Source of the DNA: Desulfobacterales bacterium
GTDB lineage: Bacteria; Desulfobacterota; Desulfobacteria; Desulfobacterales; JAEINQ01
Direction: 5' to 3'
Assembly (NCBI GenBank): GCA_016342285.1
Contig: JAEINQ010000055.1
Span: forward strand, 1-47,564
DNA: 47,564 bases
Of the stretch, positions 8,273-17,276 are shown piece after piece (position 1 is the stretch's first letter; every line of letters starts with the position of its first letter). The position numbers were made by a program, and so were the translations under genes. The notes under the pieces are model-generated. The model saw only the letters and a list, made by a program, of their open reading frames with translations, had not been told where the DNA came from and ran no database searches.

Positions 8273-8482
8273 ATTTCCAAATGGGGATAGGGAGATTTAT
8301 CCTAATGAAAACCGCGCCTGGCTTGGTCCTCACCGGCCTTTCACCCCTCGCAAAACGGATGCGGGCCTTGCCGGCGAAGCGTCTCGGCGTGTAGACGGGT
8401 GTCCGGCCGCTCTTCATGAACGGCCGGACCAGATTATCCTGAAAATCATGTAAATCCGGTCATAAAGTCTTTTTTGAAGCGG

Positions 8483-8845
8483 TCATTCCTGTCCGAACTC
8501 GGCTTCCATGTCCTTCTTGCGGCCCTTTTGAAACGCGTCGATCACACCGTAAACCCAGCAAAGCCCAATCATCAGCAGAAAAAACTGGAGCACAAAGCTT
8601 CCGGAAGCATCAAGTGACTGGTTGGCAGCGGCCTCTATGGTATCCATGTCGATGGTGCCCCCCCCGGCCTGGACCTTTTCCAGGATGGACATGGCCATCT
8701 GGGAAGCCTTGACGACGAACTCGACCAGGAAAACAAGGGTCGCAACCATCAGGACCGCCCCCCGTTTATACTCTTTGATGGCCATATGACCCAGGCCCGG
8801 GAAACCCAGGCCGGACAACAGGACGGCTTTGAGTGAATTTTTCAT
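8483..8845 (-). CDS. Small integral membrane protein, GLGFPGLGH type
   Basis: A 120-residue protein of unknown function. It opens with SGLGFPGLGHMAIKEYKRGA, a glycine-rich entry resembling TM2-like or DUF5683-like membrane proteins. Helices follow at about residues 27-45 (AVLMVATLVFLVEFVV) and 84-103 (FVLQFFLLMIGLCWVYGVI), ending in a charged tail KGRKKDMEAEFGQE. The loop between helices is acidic and polar. No enzyme motif is visible. The ribosome-binding site is weak (GGTGG about 12 bases upstream). It is flanked on both sides by repeats, so no operon can be proposed. Confidence 0.75.
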   Translation of the reverse strand: MKNSLKAVLLSGLGFPGLGHMAIKEYKRGAVLMVATLVFLVEFVVKASQMAMSILEKVQAGGGTIDMDTIEAAANQSLDASGSFVLQFFLLMIGLCWVYGVIDAFQKGRKKDMEAEFGQE

Positions 8846-8906
8846 GGCAAGAAACCACCGGGATCCAGAGTCTTGGGGGCAGGTGGGAACAGGTCAGAGT
8901 AAGGCT

Positions 8907-9045
8907 CCACCCGCAGAGCGGGTGGCCTCAGGAGGCCCCCCATAGGAGGGCTTAATGTTCAATATTCACTTATACCTTCTCTCGCCGGAACGGTAGAACC
9001 TTTACTGGTCCACCACTATAAGTGGTGGCTTAAAATTAGAGTTAA
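8907..9045 (+). repeat. Multi-hairpin repeat, copy 2 (modules A and B)
   Basis: The clearest full copy of the family. Module A is CCACCCGCAGAGCGGGTGG (8907-8925), followed by GGCCTC-AG-GAGGCC and a C-rich/G-rich stem. A short AT-rich spacer (TCAATATTCACTTATA) follows. Module B is the TTCTCTCGCC...AGAACC stem and CCACCACTATAAGTGGTGG (9011-9029). With the element that follows it fills the gap 8846-9270, which has no gene. Confidence 0.85.
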
Positions 9046-9098
9046 CCCGAAATCCAAGACAAATTCAACCCGAATCACGCAGATGCCATCGAGCTCTC

Positions 9099-9266
9099 GT
9101 AACTGTTCACGGGGTTGAAACGATACGAAGTTCCGAACCCTCGAATGGTAAGCGTTTACAGGGTGCCGTAGATGCGAGGCGCCGGGCATGCAGACGTACT
9201 ATTTCGTACTTCAATTGCCCGGGAACAAAGTCACGCCTCGGCGTGATGCCCTGTGAGCGCTTACGA
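9099..9266 (+). repeat. About 170-bp palindromic element, copy 1
   Basis: Matches 42402-42571 in the opposite orientation over most of its length, including TAAGCGTTTACAGGGTGCCG, GATGCGAGGCGCCGGGCATG, GACGTACTATTTCGTACTTC and AATTGCCCGGGAACAAAG. The outer ends are partly self-complementary (GTAAGCG...CGCTTAC at 9148-9264), so the element can fold on itself. It ends 4 bases from the acyltransferase stop codon at 9271. Confidence 0.9.
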
Positions 9267-9270
9267 ACTC

Positions 9271-10224
9271 TCAGTCGGCGGCGAGAACCATATCGCCCTC
9301 TTCGGCGGCCTCGCCGGCAGGCTCGCCAGACTCGGCCAGAAGGGCACCGATACGACGATCCTTTTCCTCCCACAGGGCGTTGAGGTGTTGTTGGAAGTTT
9401 GCGCGAAAGACGGGGTCTTCGAAGTAGTCACCGATGAATTCGGCGGCAACCGGCAGGGCGTTCACCTGCACCCGGACCTTGCTTAGCCGCCCGCAGAGCA
9501 TGCCCCAGAATGTCTCAACGCCTTCGGGGTAGACGATGGTCACATCCAGAAGGCGATGGAACTGCTCCCCCATAATGGCCAGGGTCATGGCGATGCCGCC
9601 GGACTTGGGCTTGAGCAGGTGCCGGTAGGGCGATTGCTGACGCCGTTGCTTGGCCGCGGTGAGTCGGGTGCCTTCCACGAAGTTCATTACCGATACCGGT
9701 ATCCGCTTGAACTTGTCGCAGGCCTTTTTGGTAATCTCAACGTCCTTGCCCTTGAGATGGGGATTCTTTTTGAGAAAGGATTTGGAATATCGCTTCATGA
9801 AGGGATAATCCAGTGCCCACCAGGCAAGCCCCATCACCGGCACCCAGATCAGCTCTTTTTTCAAAAAGAACTTGAGAAAGGGGATCCGCCGATTGAATAT
9901 CTTTTGCAGCACCAGGATATCCACCCAGGACTGGTGGTTGGAGATGACCAGGTACCACTGTTTCTTCTCCAGCCCTTCCAGGCCGCAAATGTCCCATTCG
10001 ATACCGCCCATCACCCGCATATTGAAGCTGTTCACCGAAATCCAGTTGGTGGCGATGGCGTTGATGATCCGGTCGCAGAATCGCCGCCAGCCCTCAAAGG
10101 GACCGATGAGCTTAAACAAGGCCATGATCAGTAGCAGGGGGACCCAGATCAGGGTATTGATCAGGTAGCCGGAGAAAGAGACAGCCCCGCGAATGGGGCC
10201 CGGAACAAAATTCAGCAAGGCCAT
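9271..10224 (-). CDS. 1-acyl-glycerol-3-phosphate-type acyltransferase (PlsC/YihG-like)
   Basis: A 317-residue membrane-associated acyltransferase of the PlsC superfamily, closest in layout to the YihG-type branch. The catalytic block I is SNHQSWVDILVLQ (NHxxxxD), and block III is NFVEGTRLT (FxEGTR). An N-terminal hydrophobic stretch (LINTLIWVPLLLIMALFKLI) anchors it. The C-terminus ends in an acidic tail. It should transfer an acyl chain to a lysophospholipid or similar acceptor; the exact acceptor is not readable. Start at 10222-10224 is supported by AGGAAA ten bases upstream, while an earlier in-frame ATG at 10257 would overlap the kinase promoter region. It diverges from the histidine kinase gene. 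Confidence 0.88.
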   Translation of the reverse strand: MALLNFVPGPIRGAVSFSGYLINTLIWVPLLLIMALFKLIGPFEGWRRFCDRIINAIATNWISVNSFNMRVMGGIEWDICGLEGLEKKQWYLVISNHQSWVDILVLQKIFNRRIPFLKFFLKKELIWVPVMGLAWWALDYPFMKRYSKSFLKKNPHLKGKDVEITKKACDKFKRIPVSVMNFVEGTRLTAAKQRRQQSPYRHLLKPKSGGIAMTLAIMGEQFHRLLDVTIVYPEGVETFWGMLCGRLSKVRVQVNALPVAAEFIGDYFEDPVFRANFQQHLNALWEEKDRRIGALLAESGEPAGEAAEEGDMVLAAD

Positions 10225-10356
10225 GGGCAATTTCCTGTTGTTATGGATGGAAACCAATTAGCGTATTTTAGCCGGCTCCAACAAGCCGGGAAAGACGTTT
10301 TACAATTGTTTTACATAGCATTGACGATCCCCGGACACATCGGATACAGTGCCCCT

Positions 10357-11328
10357 ATGAAAAGATCTCCTTGGTTTCTCCACCCCATCGCCGTCTTCGT
10401 CTTTTCCATCGCTGCCCTGGCGTTGTCGCTGTTCTTGTACATTTACTGGTACATGGAAGCCAATGCCGGATTGAAATCCCTGGTCGAGAGATTCAATCTG
10501 GAACCCGACCAGGTGCTTGCGCCCCAGACCTGGATGGTGATCCTGGTGCTGTCGATCCTGGTAGGGATCATTCTCATCGGAATTTTCACCATTTTTGTTT
10601 ACAATCAGAAGACGGTGCAGCTCTATCGCCTTCAACACAACTTCATCAATAATTTCACTCATGAACTCAAGACCCCGGTCACCTCCCTGAAACTGTTCAT
10701 CGAAACCTTTCTCAAACACGAACTGTCCAGGGAGGACCGGGAAAAATACCTGCGGTACATGATCACCGACGTCGGACGGCTCTCGGACAACATCAACCTC
10801 ATTCTGAACCTGGCCAAGATTGAGAGCAAGGCCTACCAAGGTGTATTCACCGATGAAGACCCGGTCTCCGCGGTCCGGGAACTGGTGGAAAAAAGCGGTA
10901 TGATCCTGGAAAAAGCCGAAATCCGAATTCATGAATTGCCAGGCAATCCTGTTTTGTGTCGGCTCGACCGGCCCCTTTTCGATATGCTGGTCCTGAACCT
11001 GATCACCAACGCCGTCAAATACAACCGTTCGGAAACGCCCCGCATCGACATCCGATTCGAAAACCGTGCCGGACGCCTGCACATCGCCTTCGAAGACAAC
11101 GGCATCGGCATTTCCGGGGCTGAAAAGAAAAAGATCTTTCGCCGATTCTACCAGGCCCGCAGCAACGACCGGACGTCGTCGAACCGGGGCACCGGCCTCG
11201 GGTTGCACCTGGTCCAGAACGTGGCCCGCATTCACAAGGGGCAGGTCCAGGCCGAAAAGCGAAAGGATGGGCCCGGATCGATCTTCACCGTCACCCTTCC
11301 CCTCAACCATGACAACGGAGAGGGGTAA
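10357..11328 (+). CDS. Orphan membrane sensor histidine kinase
   Basis: A 323-residue two-component sensor kinase. Two membrane helices (residues about 8-30 and 58-82) enclose a short periplasmic loop of only about 27 residues, so it may sense the membrane or a partner rather than a large ligand. The H box is NNFTHELKTPVTSL, the N box NLITNAVKYN, G1 FEDNGIGIS, and G2 GTGLGLHLVQNVARIHKG; all catalytic blocks are intact. No response regulator is next to it. The ATG at 10357 lacks a Shine-Dalgarno sequence. A possible TTGACG (10321-10326)/GATACA promoter lies so close that the message could be leaderless. The next gene is convergent after 38 bases. Confidence 0.88.
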   Translation: MKRSPWFLHPIAVFVFSIAALALSLFLYIYWYMEANAGLKSLVERFNLEPDQVLAPQTWMVILVLSILVGIILIGIFTIFVYNQKTVQLYRLQHNFINNFTHELKTPVTSLKLFIETFLKHELSREDREKYLRYMITDVGRLSDNINLILNLAKIESKAYQGVFTDEDPVSAVRELVEKSGMILEKAEIRIHELPGNPVLCRLDRPLFDMLVLNLITNAVKYNRSETPRIDIRFENRAGRLHIAFEDNGIGISGAEKKKIFRRFYQARSNDRTSSNRGTGLGLHLVQNVARIHKGQVQAEKRKDGPGSIFTVTLPLNHDNGEG

Positions 11329-11366
11329 CCACGGCCCTTTCTCTTCTCTTTCCGCGGTCCGCGGTG

Positions 11367-12974
11367 CTACAACAGGCCTTCGAAAAAATCGTTCCCCTTG
11401 TCGTCCACCAGGATAAAGGCCGGAAAGTCTTTCACTGTAATCATGAAGATTGCCTCCATACCCAGTTCCGGATATTCCAGCACCTCCACCTGAGTGATGC
11501 ACTCTTTGCCCAACCGGGCCGCCGGACCGCCGATGGAACCCAGGTAGAATCCGCCGTGGCGCTGGCACGAATCGGTCACCTGGGCCGAACGGTTCCCCTT
11601 GGCCAGCATCACCATGGAGCCGCCCAGGGCCTGAAAAATCGGTACGTAAGGGTCCATGCGGGCGGCGGTGGTCGGTCCGAATGCGCCCGAAGCGTATCCC
11701 GCCGGTGTCTTGGCCGGCCCGGCGTAGTAGATAATGTGGTTTTTGATGTAATCGGGAAGCCCCTGGCCGGCATCCAGCCGCTCCTTGAGCTTGGCATGGG
11801 CAATGTCCCGGCCCACCACGATCCGGCCGTTGAGCAGCAGGGGGGTGGCGACGGGGTATCGGGTCAGTTCGGCACGGATCTCGTCCATGGGACGGTTGAG
11901 ATCAATGCGCACCGGCGCCTTTCCGGTGAAATCGACGGACGGCAGAAACCGGGCCGGGTCGGTTTCGAGTTTTTCCAGAAAGATCCCGTCCCGGGTAATC
12001 TTGGCCTTGATGTTGCGGTCCGCGCTACAACTCACCCCCACGCCCACTGGACAGGACGCCCCGTGGCGAGGGAGCCGGATCACCCGGGTCTCCAGGCAGA
12101 AATACTTTCCGCCGAACTGGGCGCCAATCCCTAGGTTCCGGGAAACGGCCAGAAGCTTTTCTTCCATGGCCAGGTCCCTGAAGGCATGGCCCGTGGGGCT
12201 TCCGGCGGTGGGCAGATGGTCCATGTACCCGGCCGAGGCAAGCTTGACGGTCTTGAGATTCATCTCCGCTGAGGTGCCGCCCACCACAAAGGCCAGGTGG
12301 TAGGGCGGACAGGCCGCCGTGCCCAGGCTTTTCATTTTTTCGGTCATAAAGGCCAGAAGGGTGTCGGGATTGAGCACCGCCTTGGTCTGCTGAAAAAGGT
12401 AGGTCTTGTTGGCCGATCCGCCGCCCTTGGCCATAAAGAGGAATTTGTAAGTATCTCCTTCTTCCGCGTAAAGCTCGATCTGGGCCGGCAGGTTGCAGCC
12501 GGTGTTCTTCTCTTCGAACAGGGTAAGGGGCGCATTCTGGGAATAGCGCAGGTTGTTTTGGGTGTAGGCATTGAAAATCCCACGGGAAAGGGCTTCTTCG
12601 TCTCCTGCGCCGGTCCAGACCTGCTGCCCCTTCTTGCCCATAACAATGGCCGTGCCGGTGTCCTGGCACATGGGAAACTCGCCTTCGGCAGCAATGACGG
12701 CGTTTTTCAACAGCTCCAGAGCCACCATCCGGTCGTTGTCCGAAGCCTCGGGATCGTCAAAAATAGCGGCCAAAAGCGTCAGATGGGAGACTCGGTACAA
12801 ATGAGAGACATCTTTAAAGGCCGCTTCAGCCAACAGCGTCAGCCCTTCCGAGGCCACTGTGAGCATCTCCCTGCCGTTAAAAGGGGAAACAGCGACGTGT
12901 TCTGTGGTAATCCGCCGATATTCGGTGGTGTCCTCGCCCAACGGAAACATTGTCTGGAAAGCAAAATCGGTCAT
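11367..12974 (-). CDS. Class I fumarate hydratase (iron-sulfur fumarase)
   Basis: A 535-residue enzyme that interconverts fumarate and malate, using an oxygen-sensitive [4Fe-4S] cluster. The N-terminal alpha-type half has EGEFPMCQDTGTAIVMGKKG and AKGGGSANKTYLFQQTKA; the C-terminal beta-type half begins around VDFTGKAPVRIDLNRPMDE and carries GPTTAARMDPYVP. Length matches the fused FumA/FumB form (about 548) rather than the split two-subunit form found in many anaerobes. The ATG at 12972-12974 has GGGAGAAG upstream. In a sulfate reducer this serves the oxidative TCA cycle or succinate formation. The gene is separated from its upstream neighbour by a repeat. Confidence 0.95.
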   Translation of the reverse strand: MTDFAFQTMFPLGEDTTEYRRITTEHVAVSPFNGREMLTVASEGLTLLAEAAFKDVSHLYRVSHLTLLAAIFDDPEASDNDRMVALELLKNAVIAAEGEFPMCQDTGTAIVMGKKGQQVWTGAGDEEALSRGIFNAYTQNNLRYSQNAPLTLFEEKNTGCNLPAQIELYAEEGDTYKFLFMAKGGGSANKTYLFQQTKAVLNPDTLLAFMTEKMKSLGTAACPPYHLAFVVGGTSAEMNLKTVKLASAGYMDHLPTAGSPTGHAFRDLAMEEKLLAVSRNLGIGAQFGGKYFCLETRVIRLPRHGASCPVGVGVSCSADRNIKAKITRDGIFLEKLETDPARFLPSVDFTGKAPVRIDLNRPMDEIRAELTRYPVATPLLLNGRIVVGRDIAHAKLKERLDAGQGLPDYIKNHIIYYAGPAKTPAGYASGAFGPTTAARMDPYVPIFQALGGSMVMLAKGNRSAQVTDSCQRHGGFYLGSIGGPAARLGKECITQVEVLEYPELGMEAIFMITVKDFPAFILVDDKGNDFFEGLL

Positions 12975-13055
12975 AAGGTCTTCTCCCGGATCAGGTCTGC
13001 AGGCGCCCAGCACCGGCAGGTGACGGGGCCCTGGCCCCGTTGATGAAATGAGTCT

Positions 13056-13108
13056 CTACCCGCAGAGCGGGTGGCCTCGAAAAGCTCCCCAAAGGGGTGC
13101 GAAATGAT
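13056..13108 (+). repeat. Multi-hairpin repeat, copy 3 (module A only)
   Basis: CTACCCGCAGAGCGGGTGG followed by GCCTCGAAAAGCTCCCCAAA and GGGGTG. It lies in the gap 12975-13374. Nearby, ACGGGGCC-CT-GGCCCCGT (13023-13040) forms a tight 8-bp palindrome. The remaining bases to 13374 show no gene that I can support. Confidence 0.75.
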
Positions 13109-13374
13109 CAATTAAATCAAACGGCATCAACCACAAGGGGTCGACTTTAAAACCGTCGGTCCGGGGCTGTCAAGAAGATTCGGTCCGGTTTTCCTCGGTG
13201 CCCGGTTGCGCCTTTGCTGCGACCCGCAACGGGCTCTTTTCTGATTGTTCCACCCGACCGGAAAAGAACCATCTAATTGTGCTGATGCATACCGGAGGCT
13301 TTGGCAAAAAGTCACCCACAGGCCAGGATTTGGTCATTGACCCCCACGGCACGACGTACACCAATTTAAAATCA

Positions 13375-14247
13375 TTATATATGATTACAACCCTTCTTGG
13401 GCTTTCTGCCCTTTGTGGCGGGAAACAGACTTTTTTCAGGACGGTCATCCTCAGGCCCTGCTGCGACCGTGAGGGCGGCAAAAAGCCCTTCCGCATCGGC
13501 TTCACCCCGGATGCCGAACCGGGTCAGGGCAAAGTCGTAACGGACCGGATCCTCGGGAGCCCATCGCCGAAAGGCACAGGTGACCTCCCGCGCCGTGCGC
13601 ATGTCGGCCTGATTTCGGCGGGTCAGCCCCATTTGGCGACAGACCCGGTGCATGTGGACGTCCAAGGGGACGATGAGTTTGGCGGCCGGGAACCCCTGCC
13701 ACCCGCCGGGGTCCACCTGGTCGCAACGCACCATCCAGCGCAAAAAGAGGCTCAATCGCTTGCAGGCACTGCCCCTGCCCGGATCGGCCATCAGATGGCC
13801 GGGGCTGAGTCGGCCGCCGTCAGTCAACCGGTCCGCCAGATGGATCATGGCAGGCAGGGCGTCATCATGATGCCCGGGCCGGTATCCGGCCAGAAAGCAG
13901 GCCTGCAGGCTCCCTTCTTGTAACAGGATCCGTTTGATCCCGGTGAGCAAGGCCACCAGATGGTCGCCCCGGGCAAACCGGTGGACAAATCCGGAAAGAT
14001 CCGCAGCCATATCCCCGGGGCTCGTGTTGTGCACGTATTCTAAGGGCGACGGACCCATGATGCCGAGCACCGATCCCACGCTTTTTAAAATCTGGCCCAC
14101 CCGGCCGTAGGCCAGAGCCGACGCGATCATGCCCACGATCTCGCGATCCTCGGGATCCGGATATTGATGCAGAAATTCCAGAGGGTCCGGATGGATCAGG
14201 TCGAATCGGTTGTAGCGGCAGTATAACGCGTCAAGGCGGTGTTTCAT
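13375..14247 (-). CDS. TIGR02757 family protein (DUF2400)
   Basis: A 290-residue protein of a conserved family of unknown function with a helical fold distantly like endonuclease III/HhH glycosylases. The family marks are the N-terminal FIHPDPLEF-like segment (DLIHPDPLEFLHQYPDPEDR), AYGRVGQILKSVGSVLGIMG, then FARGDHLVALLTGI, LRWMVRCDQVDPGGW and IVPLDVHMHRV. The start is uncertain: the ATG at 14247 fits the family N-terminus, but an ATG at 14283 has GGGAGCGG directly before it. It is in the same orientation as comEC 140 bases upstream. The lysine-rich C-terminal tail (KGRKPKKGCNHI) is unremarkable. Confidence 0.85.
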   Translation of the reverse strand: MKHRLDALYCRYNRFDLIHPDPLEFLHQYPDPEDREIVGMIASALAYGRVGQILKSVGSVLGIMGPSPLEYVHNTSPGDMAADLSGFVHRFARGDHLVALLTGIKRILLQEGSLQACFLAGYRPGHHDDALPAMIHLADRLTDGGRLSPGHLMADPGRGSACKRLSLFLRWMVRCDQVDPGGWQGFPAAKLIVPLDVHMHRVCRQMGLTRRNQADMRTAREVTCAFRRWAPEDPVRYDFALTRFGIRGEADAEGLFAALTVAAGPEDDRPEKSLFPATKGRKPKKGCNHI

Positions 14248-14387
14248 GGACAGGTCCGATGGGGTGGGGCGTGAACAAAGCATCCGCTCCCGAAGGAGGT
14301 GAATCCTGTAAATCAGCACGACACCGAATTGTCAATGCCTGTGCGCCGTCTGCCATGGTCAGGTGTTTTTTATGGGCGATCTGGGGT

Positions 14388-16889
14388 TCAACGCCGAATC
14401 AATGGACTAGTCGTGGCCGTCTCTGTCGTTAGCCGGCCGTCGATCACGCAAAAAGTCACCGCTCCGTGAAGATCGGTGCGAAAAAGCCGGCACCCCCAAC
14501 GATCGTAGCGGTCCAGGACATCAGGGTGTGGAAAACCGAAACGGTTCCGCCACCCGGCCGAGACCACGGCCACATGGGGCGCCACGGCCTTGATGAATCC
14601 GGGACTGCTCGAATGCCGGCTGCCGTGATGGGGGACCACCAGGACCCGGCTCTGCAATCCTTGGCCCACCCGACGGACCAGATCGGCCTCGGCCACGGCG
14701 GTGATATCACCGGGAAAAAGAACGGCCAAGCCGTCTTTTTCCATCCGCAGCACCAGGGAAAAATCGTTGGGATCGCCCCGAAGGCTTTCCGGATCTGTCG
14801 AACAAAACGTTGCCGGGGGGTAAAGGATGTCCACATGGACCCCGCCTATCACATGGTGCCGGGCCAGGGCGCTAAAATCGACAACCACCCACCCCTTCTT
14901 TGATAGGGCATGGGAAAAATCACGATACCCTTTGGTTTCCGCCGTCATGTTGTTGGTCCAGACCCGCCCCACGTCAAAACGGGAAACAATATGGGTCAAG
15001 CCGTTGAAGTGGTCGCTGTTGGGATGGCTCAGCACCACGGTGTCCACGGTGAAAATCCGCTTTTTCCGCAGCACCGGAGCCACCAGCCGCTGGCCCACAT
15101 CGAAAATGGCATTGTCCGAAAACCCACCGCCGTCAATGAGCATGGTGGCTCCACCGGGAAACTCCACCAGCGCTGAACTCCCCTGCCCCACATCCAAAAC
15201 GGTGATCCGCAGATCCCGGTGCCAAAATCGCCGGTAAAGCCAGTACACCGTATCCATGCCTCCCAGCAATACCAGCACGGCCAGACTCCATGCCGCAATA
15301 CAGCGGCGTCGTGCCGCAACATTGGGCCGATTGATTGCAGCCGCCGTCACCGGCACCGGTTCACGAATCAGATTGAGCACGGCCCAGCCCAATGCATAGG
15401 CGCCGAGAACCTCCACGCCATGGAGAACAAAGGTGTTGACCGCGGCAAAAGGAAGCTCAGAGAACCCATGGATCAGGGCAAGGGCGACGTCGGCAAGAGA
15501 GGCACAGACCTGAAAGCCGATCGTGGCGACGATCGTACTGACCCGGCCTGCCACGGCCGAGGCCAAGCCGACAGGGACGACACCGAAACCGACCAACGGG
15601 ACCAGGAGAATATTGGCGGCCAGCCCCACCAGGCTCACCTGGTCAAAATACCCCATCACCAGGGGCAGTGTACCGAGCTGGGCCAGCAAAGAGACCCAAA
15701 AGAAATCGGCTGCCATGGACAAAAGGCTTCCCGGGCCCCGCCGCCAATGCTTCGGAAGACAGGACAAACCGTAAACAATGGCCAGAACAGCGGCAAAGGA
15801 AAGCTGGAAAGAGACCGAAAAAAGGGCCGGCGGCGATACCAGCAGAATCACCAGAGCCGCCGCGGCCAGGGTATTGAGCAGATCCTGGTCCTTTTGGGTC
15901 AACATCGCCGCCAAACCGACCGATACCATGACCACGGCCCGCTGGGTCGACGGCGACATGCCGGCCAGCAGACCATAGCCGACCACCGGCACCAGGGTCA
16001 AAGCGGCCGCGCACCGTACGACCCAGGCGCGCCATAGCAGGCATGGCAGCCAGGCGAGCAGCCATCGAAACAGCATAAAGGTCGCCGCCGCCACGATGCC
16101 GACGTGGAGACCGCTGATGGCCAGCAGATGCCCGACGCCGGCCCGATTGAAGGCAGCACGTTGTTCCCGGTCGATGCCGCCACGATCACCGATCACCAGG
16201 GCTCGAATGACCCCGGCCGATGGCCCGGTCCCCACGGCCAGTCCGATCTGATCGGCGATTTTTTGTCTGAACCCCCGCAGGCGATCTCTCCAGGAAAAGA
16301 CCGATCCTCCGGGCCGCACCCGAATCCCGGAACCATCAGCCTTTGCCAGTGCCCAGACCCCCTGCAGGGCCAGATGGCGGCCATAATTAAACCCTCCGGG
16401 ATTCCCATAGCTGTGAACCGGCCGAATGCGAACCTGAAGGTCCACCCGATCCCCGGAAACCATTTCCGGTGCAGCGCCGCTGGCAAAAACCCGCAGCCGA
16501 CCAGTGACCGGCAGGATGTCCGGGCCGGCCCGGATCTGTTCACAGGCCAGGATGAAACGGGAACCAAACCGAGCCTTAGGCAGCACCGCCTCAACTCTTC
16601 CGGAAACCGATATCCGGCCGGTATCGATCCAGTGGGTAATGTGGTTGGCGGGAAAACGGGGGGCTACCCACGGCGCAATAAGCTGGCTGCCGAGAAAGAC
16701 AAAGAGGAACGTTATGACCGGCGCGGTCCAGGACCGCCCGAGCCGGACCAGGGCCGCGGCCAGCACGCACGCCCCGGCCACCACGGCCCATGGCGCCATG
16801 TGAGCGGCACTCCGCTCCCCCAGCACCATGCCGATCATCAGGGCGATGGCCAGGGGAAATAGCGGACGGGGGTGTCGGTGCAGGGTCAT
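14388..16889 (-). CDS. comEC: ComEC/Rec2-type DNA internalisation channel protein
   Basis: An 833-residue polytopic membrane protein. The order is an N-terminal DUF4131 region with a soluble OB-like part (residues about 60-180), the Competence domain with many helices (GHLLAISGLHVGIVAA marks its start, about residues 240-500), and a C-terminal metallo-beta-lactamase domain (SHPNSDHFNGL, then VVPHHGSRHSSSPGF) thought to degrade one DNA strand during uptake. The lactamase metal ligands look present. The ATG at 16887-16889 has GGGAAAAG upstream, and an alternative TTG lies 6 codons earlier. No other competence or pilus gene is nearby. Genomes of non-transformable bacteria also keep this gene, so natural competence should not be assumed. 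Confidence 0.92.
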   Translation of the reverse strand: MTLHRHPRPLFPLAIALMIGMVLGERSAAHMAPWAVVAGACVLAAALVRLGRSWTAPVITFLFVFLGSQLIAPWVAPRFPANHITHWIDTGRISVSGRVEAVLPKARFGSRFILACEQIRAGPDILPVTGRLRVFASGAAPEMVSGDRVDLQVRIRPVHSYGNPGGFNYGRHLALQGVWALAKADGSGIRVRPGGSVFSWRDRLRGFRQKIADQIGLAVGTGPSAGVIRALVIGDRGGIDREQRAAFNRAGVGHLLAISGLHVGIVAAATFMLFRWLLAWLPCLLWRAWVVRCAAALTLVPVVGYGLLAGMSPSTQRAVVMVSVGLAAMLTQKDQDLLNTLAAAALVILLVSPPALFSVSFQLSFAAVLAIVYGLSCLPKHWRRGPGSLLSMAADFFWVSLLAQLGTLPLVMGYFDQVSLVGLAANILLVPLVGFGVVPVGLASAVAGRVSTIVATIGFQVCASLADVALALIHGFSELPFAAVNTFVLHGVEVLGAYALGWAVLNLIREPVPVTAAAINRPNVAARRRCIAAWSLAVLVLLGGMDTVYWLYRRFWHRDLRITVLDVGQGSSALVEFPGGATMLIDGGGFSDNAIFDVGQRLVAPVLRKKRIFTVDTVVLSHPNSDHFNGLTHIVSRFDVGRVWTNNMTAETKGYRDFSHALSKKGWVVVDFSALARHHVIGGVHVDILYPPATFCSTDPESLRGDPNDFSLVLRMEKDGLAVLFPGDITAVAEADLVRRVGQGLQSRVLVVPHHGSRHSSSPGFIKAVAPHVAVVSAGWRNRFGFPHPDVLDRYDRWGCRLFRTDLHGAVTFCVIDGRLTTETATTSPLIRR

Positions 16890-17160
16890 GGACGCTTTTC
16901 CCGTCAATTCAATAAAAGCAATGCCAGGAGGTCCGTTCGGGAAAGAGGGCCGAGGAGAAGCGGTTAGGCGCTACCAGATCCGGTATGTCAACGCAAGTCA
17001 GGGGGCGACAGAAGGGTGCAGCGGTGCTCACACCAGTGGCGTGGCCCATCGGATTTTTCGATGACCCAACGCATTTGGCGAGCCGAACGGGTTTTAAAAT
17101 TTCGGCTCACCGGGAAATCTCAGACAGGCGGCCATCATGCTGCCGATGGCCAGTGAGCCT

Positions 17161-17276
17161 CCACCCGCAGAGCGGATGGCACCAGGACATTGGAAATTCA
17201 CGGCAGTCGTTCTCGCCGGAACGGCGAGAACCTCTTCCGGTCCACCACTTGAAGTGGTGGTTTAATGCCAGAATTA
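17161..17276 (+). repeat. Multi-hairpin repeat, copy 4, overlapping the murA stop codon
   Basis: A shortened module A (CCACCCGCAGAGCGGATGG) and a module B whose first stem is perfect: GTTCTCGCCG pairs with CGGCGAGAAC. CCACCACTTGAAGTGGTGG (17242-17260) follows. The final AGAATTA of the element contains the minus-strand TAA stop of murA (17274-17276). The rest of the gap 16890-17273 has no gene I can support. Confidence 0.85.
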
